A model generated the notes under the pieces. The model did not search any database and was not told the DNA's origin. It worked only from the letters and a program-made list of their open reading frames with translations. From Rhodobaculum claviforme (GTDB taxonomy: Bacteria; Pseudomonadota; Alphaproteobacteria; Rhodobacterales; Rhodobacteraceae): DNA of 64,000 nucleotides. Made by a program: the position numbers and the translations under genes. Numbering within the stretch: position 1 is the stretch's first letter; each line of letters opens with the position of its first letter. Shown here piece by piece: positions 58,642 to 64,000 of the stretch. Where the stretch lies: assembly GCF_016653255.1 (NCBI RefSeq), contig NZ_NHSD01000302.1, positions 1 to 64,000 on the forward strand, given 5' to 3'.

Positions 58642-60083
58642 GTCGCCGCCCCCCCCTCGCGGCCCAGCCCGTCGAGAAGCCGGACCAGCCAGTCCTGCGT
58701 GCTGTCGTCCAGTGCGCGCAGCGCGCGCAGCTGCGCCGTCTCGTCGTCTGGCGCGTCCTGCAGCAATCCGTCGCACAGCGCGATGGAGCCGCGCACCAGG
58801 TCGAGATGACGGCGCCATGTGTCACGCTCGCCCGGCGGCAAGGTCACGTCATAGGGCACCTCGAACGGCGGCCCGGCGCGGGTATCGGCGCCTGGGCGCA
58901 GCGGCAGACGCATCAGCCGCGCCGACAGCGCCTTGATTGCATACATCTCGCCGAAGGTCCGGTGCACGAGGCTGCCGCGCAGGTTGGCCTCGCCCCGCTG
59001 TTCGGCCGGCGCGGCGCGCAGGGCATGCGCGAGAAAGCTCAGCAGCATCCGGTAGCGCAGGTTGGCCAGCGTCGCCCACTGACGCGTGCGCGGATGGGCG
59101 ATATATCCCGCCGCAGGACCCCATTGCCCGGTCGCTGCATCCAGCCCGTCGGACCGGGTGGTCGGATCGGGTGTCACCGGCAGGGTGGGGCAGATGCCCG
59201 CCGGCAGCGTCTCCAGCCCGTGAAAGATCTCGAGGAAGCGGTCGAAATGCGATGGCTCCTGCGGGGTGTCGCCGCCGCGATGCGGCCCCTCGCCCTGCTC
59301 GGACAACGCGCGCAGCGCGTCGACCGCCTCGCGCCGGGTCGCGACCGGCGCCACCAGAACATTGGTGTTCTGCAGCGCCGCGGCGTCCGCGCCCTCGCCC
59401 CGCAGGCTGCCCGAGGGGGTCAGCGTCCTGGGCGGCGGGCGCTGGCGTCGGCCCCAGTCGTCCCATCGGGCCTGCGCGCGATAGCTGTCCTCGCGCAAGG
59501 CGCTGTCGGGAATGCGGGTGCGGTCGCCGATCAGCTCGATGATCGTGGCGTACAGCTCCTCGACCCGGTGCAGCGGCATCCCCGGCCGAGCGCGCGGCGC
59601 GATCAGCGCGTCCATCCGCCCGCGCCCGGTGTCCATGAACCAGCGATAGAGCGGGTCCTGCACCGCCTGCGGTGCCGCGCGCAGCTCGGCGTCCGACGGC
59701 ATCTCGGTGAACAGATAGACCGCCGCCGAATGGAGCGACAGCGGCTCCAGCCGGAAGGGAAACGGGTAATGCTCCACATCCCAGGGAAAGTCGCGCCGAC
59801 GCAGGTTGGGCGGCGCGCCCAGCAGCATCAGGACGTTCTGAACCGTCACCAGATGGCCCATTTCCTCCTTCGCGGTGGCCAGGATGCTGTCCTGCCAGCG
59901 CCGAAAGACCGGACGCCATTCGGGCGGCGCTCCGTCCACGTCGATGGAATAGGCCGCGTAGAGGTATTGCAGCATCAGCCCGTGCTCGATCTCGGCGCCC
60001 ACATGCAGCAGCATCACGAGGTGGTCCTGCCACGAGACATGCTCCGGGCGATGGGCGGCCGGGCCCCGTGTGGTCTGATCCAT
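58638..60083 (-). CDS. Ferritin-like domain protein (VioB/RebD-type)
   Basis: A 481-residue protein that opens the operon. The N-terminal half matches the ferritin-like fold of iminophenyl-pyruvate dimer synthases: LHVGAEIEHGLMLQYLYAAYS, then ATAKEEMGHLVTVQNVLMLL, with the Glu and His spacing of a metal-binding helix bundle. A second helical pair near residues 360-400 includes AEQRGEANLRGSLVHRTFGE. It has no recognised secretion signal. Start: ATG 60083, with AGAGGCAGG upstream. Ferritin-like proteins of this type are found near some LodA-like genes, so it may help oxidation chemistry or cope with peroxide; the exact role is unknown. Confidence 0.78.
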   Translation of the reverse strand: MDQTTRGPAAHRPEHVSWQDHLVMLLHVGAEIEHGLMLQYLYAAYSIDVDGAPPEWRPVFRRWQDSILATAKEEMGHLVTVQNVLMLLGAPPNLRRRDFPWDVEHYPFPFRLEPLSLHSAAVYLFTEMPSDAELRAAPQAVQDPLYRWFMDTGRGRMDALIAPRARPGMPLHRVEELYATIIELIGDRTRIPDSALREDSYRAQARWDDWGRRQRPPPRTLTPSGSLRGEGADAAALQNTNVLVAPVATRREAVDALRALSEQGEGPHRGGDTPQEPSHFDRFLEIFHGLETLPAGICPTLPVTPDPTTRSDGLDAATGQWGPAAGYIAHPRTRQWATLANLRYRMLLSFLAHALRAAPAEQRGEANLRGSLVHRTFGEMYAIKALSARLMRLPLRPGADTRAGPPFEVPYDVTLPPGERDTWRRHLDLVRGSIALCDGLLQDAPDDETAQLRALRALDDSTQDWLVRLLDGLGREGGAAT

Positions 60084-60541
60084 GCGCCTGCCTCTGTCGG
60101 TCCCGAGGAAATGCAGAGTTCAGGAAACACCTTTGACGGGCGCAACGCAACGCCTGGATCCCGACTGCGACACCTGACACCCACCCCCGCGCGGAGCGCA
60201 GGCGCAAAGACCCCTTCGGAGACGTGGCCGCCATCCCCCCCCGGCTGGTCGGACGAAGGCGCATCAGTGTCCTGGCCCAAGTCAGGCCCATGGCCGCGCG
60301 CGAGGTCTGCCCACGGCCTGCGCAGGCACGGCGCACCACCGCCACTGCGGAGGCTGGCACTCTCTTGCTAAGACATATCTGATCTGCTTGTTATCGGCGT
60401 GAGTGATCTCAAACGCGGCATTCACGGGATCGCGGCGTTCCGGACCTGGAGGGCACCATCGCGGACAGCGTTCGCCCCCGAAAGGAGACGCACTGCGCGG
60501 GCGGAGATCGCCGGCGGGGTCTGCACTCCCTGACATCCCTG
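60084..60541. promoter_or_regulatory. Divergent region between oxidase operon and SulP transporter
   Basis: About 458 bases with no convincing gene. An AT-richer stretch at 60360-60415 has TTGCTA (60365-60370) and TGTTAT (60389-60394), 18 bases apart, a weak candidate promoter toward the SulP gene. AAAGGAG near 60481-60487 looks like a ribosome binding site, yet no ATG or GTG in the SulP frame follows it at normal spacing. The region must also hold the promoter of the oxidase operon; I see no clear elements for it. Confidence 0.35.
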
Positions 60542-62686
60542 TTGCAGGCCACCGTGGGCGCGGTGGTCGCCGGTGCGCTGTCCGTCGTGTTCGTCGTGTC
60601 CTTTGTCAGCCTCGTCTTTGCCGGACCGCTCGGGGCGGACCTGGCGCGCGCGCTGGGCTTCGTGCTGGCCGGCGCGGTGGTGATGAGCCTTGTGTCGGCG
60701 CTCGTGATGCCCTGGCGCGGCACGGTCATACAACCGCAGGACGCGCCCGGGATCCTGCTGGCGGTCGCGGCCAGCGGCATTGCCGTCGGCTGGACCGGCG
60801 ACCGCGACGGGCTGTTCGCCACGGTCGTCGTGATGATGGGCGTGGCGTCGCTGCTGACCGGGGCGGTTCTGCTGATGGCCGGCTGGCTCCGGCTCGGGCA
60901 CGCCACGCGCTTCATGCCCTATCCGGTGCTGTGCGGATTTCTGGCCGCGACCGGGCTGCGGCTTCTGATCGCCGCCGTGGAGACGGCGACGGGGCAGGCG
61001 GTCTCGCGCGTCACCCTTGCGGAGTTTGCCCGCCCCGAGGTGCTGCTGCTGTGGGTGCCGCCGATGGCCGCCGCCTGCGGGCTTGCGTGGCTGACGCGGC
61101 GGATGCGCTCGGGGCTGGCATTGCCGCTGGGCATCGCGCTGATCGCCGTTGGATTCTATGGCGTGCTTGCGCTTTTCGGGCGCGACCTGACCTGGGCCGC
61201 GCAGGCGGGGCTGCTGCTGGATGTCGACCGCGATGCGGATTTCCTCGGCGCGCTTGGCCCTTGGGTCCTGGCCGAGGCGGACTGGTGGGCCATCGCCGCG
61301 CAGGCGCCCGTGCTGCTGGCGGTGACAGGCCTTGCCATGATCAGCGTGGCGCTGTTCGCCTCCGCGCTGGAGATCGCCGTCGGGACCCGGATCGACACCA
61401 ATCAGGAGCTTCGGGCGACCGGCCTTGCCAATCTGTCGGGCGGGCTGGCGGGCGCGATGCCGGGCTTTCACTACTTTGCCGTCACCATGCTGGCGCGGCA
61501 GCTGGGCGTGCGGGGGATATGGCCCGGCATCGGGGTCGCCGGCTGCAGCGCGGCCGTCCTTGTGTTTGGAGCAGGCTTTCTGGGGTATTTGCCCGTGGGC
61601 CTGTTCGCCGCCGTCCTGGGCTATGTCGGCCTGGAGCTGTCGCGCACCTGGCTGTGGAATGTCCGCCGCCAACTGCCCCCGCGCGAGTTCGCGGTCACCG
61701 CCGCCATCGTCGGCGTCGCCATCGTCATTGGCCTGGTGGAGGCCATCGCGTTCGGTCTTCTGGCGGCGGTGGCGCTGTTCGTCGTGGCCTATGCCGGGCT
61801 GGACGTGGTCCGGCTGCGCACCACTGCGGCGCATCTGCGCTCGCGGGTGGAACGCTCCGACGCGGCACAGCAGTGCCTGGTCCGGGAGGGCAAGCGCGCC
61901 GCGATCTTCCATCTGGAGGGGTTCCTGTTCTTCGGCACCGCCACAAGGCTGCGCAATGAACTGGTCTCGCTCCTCGATCAGGCTGACCCCGGCATCACCT
62001 TCGTCCTGCTGGATGTCCGGCGGGTGTCCGGGCTGGACGCCTCGGCCGCGCGGGCGCTGGCGGCGGTGCATGGGGCGTGCCTGCGCGCTGGCGCACGCCT
62101 GCTGATCTGCGGCCAGAGCCCGCAGGTCGCAGCCACGCTGCGGCGCGCGGGCCTCGACGCGGGGGTGGACAAGCCGTGCCGCTTCGCCTCCTGCGACGCG
62201 GCGATGCGGTATGTCGAGGATACGCTTCTGGCCGATGCGACCGCCTTGCCCGCCGCGGAGCCATCGCTCCTCGACTGCCTGCGCCGCGATCATCCGGATT
62301 TCGAGCCCGCGCAGTGGTTCCACCACCGGCACATCCCCCGCGGCACCGTGCTGTTCGAGGAGCGCGCGGCGGCCGACTGCATGGTGCTGATCGAGACCGG
62401 GAGACTGTGCGCCGAACATACCCTGCCCGACGGCAGCATCATGGCAATCAGCACCATGCTGCCGGGCGCCCTCGTGGGCGAGATCGGCCTTTATGCCTCG
62501 GTGCCGCGCACCGCCCGCGTCGTCGCCGAAACCGACGTGACGTTACGGGTGATCGCCGAGACCACGCTGCGGCGGCTGGAGGCCGAGGCACCGGCGGTCT
62601 CGGCCACGTTCCACCGGCTGGCAGCGGCGCATCTTGCCCGCCGCCTGATGCTCACCAGCAAGCTGTTGCGCGACGCCGACCTGTAG
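60542..62686 (+). CDS. SulP-family anion transporter with STAS and cyclic-nucleotide-binding domains
   Basis: At least 714 residues from TTG 60542. Upstream the frame is open to 60407 without ATG or GTG, and homologous text (LHSLTSLLQ) continues before the TTG, so the true start is probably a rare codon near the AAAGGAG at 60481-60487. Ten or more membrane helices fit SulP (FMPYPVLCGFLAATGLRLLI, NLSGGLAGAMPGFHYFA). A STAS domain lies at about 446-550 (RAAIFHLEGFLFFGTATRLR, FVLLDVRRVSGLDASAARAL), and a CRP-type cNMP-binding domain at about 590-700 (RGTVLFEERAAADCMVLIE, GEIGLYASVPRTARVVAETD). SulP proteins move sulfate, bicarbonate or other anions. The cNMP domain suggests allosteric control, perhaps by the product of the cyclase in the divergent operon. 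Confidence 0.87.
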   Translation: MQATVGAVVAGALSVVFVVSFVSLVFAGPLGADLARALGFVLAGAVVMSLVSALVMPWRGTVIQPQDAPGILLAVAASGIAVGWTGDRDGLFATVVVMMGVASLLTGAVLLMAGWLRLGHATRFMPYPVLCGFLAATGLRLLIAAVETATGQAVSRVTLAEFARPEVLLLWVPPMAAACGLAWLTRRMRSGLALPLGIALIAVGFYGVLALFGRDLTWAAQAGLLLDVDRDADFLGALGPWVLAEADWWAIAAQAPVLLAVTGLAMISVALFASALEIAVGTRIDTNQELRATGLANLSGGLAGAMPGFHYFAVTMLARQLGVRGIWPGIGVAGCSAAVLVFGAGFLGYLPVGLFAAVLGYVGLELSRTWLWNVRRQLPPREFAVTAAIVGVAIVIGLVEAIAFGLLAAVALFVVAYAGLDVVRLRTTAAHLRSRVERSDAAQQCLVREGKRAAIFHLEGFLFFGTATRLRNELVSLLDQADPGITFVLLDVRRVSGLDASAARALAAVHGACLRAGARLLICGQSPQVAATLRRAGLDAGVDKPCRFASCDAAMRYVEDTLLADATALPAAEPSLLDCLRRDHPDFEPAQWFHHRHIPRGTVLFEERAAADCMVLIETGRLCAEHTLPDGSIMAISTMLPGALVGEIGLYASVPRTARVVAETDVTLRVIAETTLRRLEAEAPAVSATFHRLAAAHLARRLMLTSKLLRDADL

Positions 62687-63073
62687 GCCCGTCTTGCCCG
62701 GCAGGGCCTCTTGCGACTGCACCGCGCCCGCCTCGACGCGCGAACACCGGGCGTCGCCCGCGCTGGCCGCCCTGATGCCGATCGCGTTGGCCGCCGGGCC
62801 GGGCGGCTGGCTGGACCCTGGGTTCCGCCCGGTCGGTATCTGCCATGCCCACCTTCCCCGATCAGAGGGCCGCGGAGGATACGGTCGGCGCAGTCACGGC
62901 GCAGTCACGGCGCATTGCAACGCGCACGCGATGCGTCGTTCGCCATGGCGCGGGCCGATCAGGTCGGAGATGCAGGCAGGGCACTCATACCAGCGGCCTG
63001 AGGCTTTGACTCTGCGGGCGGGTCCCATGTCGTCGCGGGCGTGCTTCACTCTCCGTTCGGCAGGGAGGTCATC
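62687..63073. other. Intergenic stretch with short tandem duplication
   Basis: No gene is convincing in these 387 bases. An 11-base unit, GGCGCAGTCAC, occurs twice in tandem at 62887-62908, followed by a partial third copy to 62914. The left end of the IS630-type element must lie near the right part of this stretch, but I could not pick an inverted repeat with certainty because the right end is outside the window. CAGGGAGG before 63074 is the ribosome binding site of the transposase remnant. Confidence 0.4.
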
Positions 63074-63556
63074 ATGGCCATTGCGATCACACGGACTGAC
63101 CCCTCGGCGTGTGAACGGCGCCGGGCAGCTGCGCGGGCGAGGGATGCACGGGCCTCCTGGCGGATGTTGGCTCCTGCCTTGGTCCTGGATGGCAGGAGCC
63201 GGACCGAGGCGGCGGAGAGCTGTGGGATGGACCGGCAGACGTTACGCGACCGGGTGCATCGCGACACGGCCGAGGGGCTGGCCGGGCTGGTGACCCGCTC
63301 GCTTTCGGGACGCAAGCCAATGCCGATCTCCGAGCAGATGGATGAACCGGCGACGATCGTCGAGCCCGGGCCCGACCCTGAGCCCGATGGGGTGGTGCGC
63401 TGGCGCCGGATCGACCTTTGCGCGGTGGTCGAGCCGCGCTTCGGCGTCCGGTACGCGGAGCGGAGCATGGGCCAGCTCCTGCGTCGGCTCGGGTTTGCCC
63501 GTCTCTCGGTGCGCCCGCACCATCCGCAGAGCGATCCCGACGCCCAGGCCATATGA
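63074..63556 (+). pseudogene. IS630-family transposase, N-terminal part
   Basis: 160 residues from ATG 63074 (preceded by CAGGGAGG). The sequence fits the N-terminal helix-turn-helix part of IS630-type transposases: ARASWRMLAPALVLDGRSRT, AAESCGMDRQTLRDRVHRDT, then the second winged part RFGVRYAERSMGQLLRRLGF and SVRPHHPQSDPDAQ. The frame stops at 63554-63556, right where the family continues into the DDE catalytic domain, so this is the front half of a broken gene. The matching catalytic part follows in a different frame. Confidence 0.85.
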
Positions 63557-64000
63557 GGAACTTCGTCGAACCGGTGTGTGCCGCGCGGCCCGAGGCACAG
63601 GACACACCGCTGGAGGTGTGGTTCCAGGGTGAAGCGCGGGTCGGCCGCAAGGGACGCTGACGCGGCTCCGGGCCCGCAAGGGCACCCGTCCGCGCGCGCC
63701 CGGGGACTGGCGCCATGCCTCGGCCCACATCTTTGGTGCCGTCTGCCCGGCCCGCGCCACTGGCGTCGCACGCGTCATGCCGCATGCCAGCACCGAGGCG
63801 ATGAATGCCCATCTCGCCGAGATCAGCCGGCATGTCGCCCGTTCGTCGGGAAAACGATCCACCGGATCGTCTTCCTGCCCTCCTCACCCCATGCCCTCCT
63901 CGCCCTCGATGGAACTGCCTGGCACAGATCGAAGAGCCTGGTCGTCCCCGAAAACGTCACCCTGTTACCGCTGCCCCCGTACAGCCCCGAGCCCACCCCG
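63557..64000 (+). pseudogene. IS630-family transposase, decayed catalytic part (cut by window edge)
   Basis: Frameshifted continuation of the transposase. PEAQDTPLEVWFQGEARVG is the strand around the first catalytic Asp, but the Asp of the usual QDE is Gly here (QGE). Further on, in other frames, AHIFGAVCPARATGVARVMP and STEAMNAHLAEISRHVA match the family core, and then ALDGTAWH (second catalytic Asp retained) and VTLLPLPPYSPEPTP. The third acidic residue lies beyond the window. At least two frame changes and one early stop show that it is inactive. Confidence 0.82.

Larger units (their letters stand above)
63041..64000 (+). mobile_element. IS630-type insertion sequence remnant (right end outside window)
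   Basis: The two transposase pieces above define a decayed IS630-type element. Its left boundary is somewhere upstream of 63074; I give 63041 only as an approximate limit. IS630 elements normally duplicate a TA at the target, which cannot be tested without the right end. It borders the SulP gene and probably does not disturb it. Confidence 0.65.

Noticed and set aside
57509-60371. Long plus-strand frames opposite the ferritin-like and LodA-like genes
   Set aside because: No motifs, and composition typical of antisense reading of GC-rich genes.
60403-61959. 518-codon plus frame overlapping the SulP gene
   Set aside because: Arg/Gly/Ala-rich shadow; the SulP frame has membrane helices and STAS and cNMP domains.
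63046-63887. Minus-strand frames over the transposase remnant
   Set aside because: Plus-strand text matches IS630 transposase in order across frames; the minus frames show no family resemblance.

Overview
The window is about 64 kb of very GC-rich DNA with dense, short-spaced operons. A TRAP transporter, a TTAA-N7-TTAA (CtrA-type) motif and an IS630-type transposase remnant suggest an alphaproteobacterium, probably in or near the Rhodobacterales. This placement is an inference from gene content and composition. I saw no rRNA, tRNA or CRISPR array.

Left end (1-3516): the start of an amidase-signature gene runs off the left edge. It is divergent from a complete tripartite TRAP importer (substrate-binding protein, small and large permease). 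Positions 3517-4422 hold a RecD2-type helicase C-terminal remnant and a short unassigned open stretch.

Centre (4423-49588): this is the main feature. One gene of about 37.5 kb encodes a protein of about 12,500 residues, with an LEPR-XLL-type motif near its N-terminus. In order it has 12 alternating beta-sandwich dyads interrupted by lectin-like modules, about 17 CARDB-like repeats, propellers, cadherin/Ig-like repeats, YD/RHS-like sequence, a dockerin-like segment, an embedded alpha/beta-hydrolase, a metalloprotease-like module with a substituted zinc motif, and a cohesin-like C-terminus that sits after a frameshift. It is flanked by a divergent periplasmic adaptor (HlyD family). It is followed, in an apparent operon, by a DUF3467 protein, a GAF-TM-HlyD fusion, a PqqD-M50 protease-HlyD fusion and a shortened SecA-like ATPase. 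The window has no type I ABC exporter, no TolC and no RTX repeats. I propose that these genes form a dedicated export, processing or anchoring apparatus for the giant protein. This is the best candidate here for an undescribed system.

Right-centre (49589-60083): a 12-bp tandem repeat and a small cupin gene are followed by a minus-strand operon of five genes, each overlapping the next by four bases. They encode a ferritin-like protein, a LodA/GoxA-like cysteine-tryptophylquinone oxidase, a radical SAM/SPASM protein, a LodB-like flavoprotein and a SAM-cyclase-ATPase signalling protein. This looks like a quinoprotein oxidase with its maturation enzymes and a cyclic-nucleotide gene attached.

Right end (60084-64000): a divergent SulP-STAS-cNMP transporter, then a decayed IS630-type transposase that runs off the right edge.
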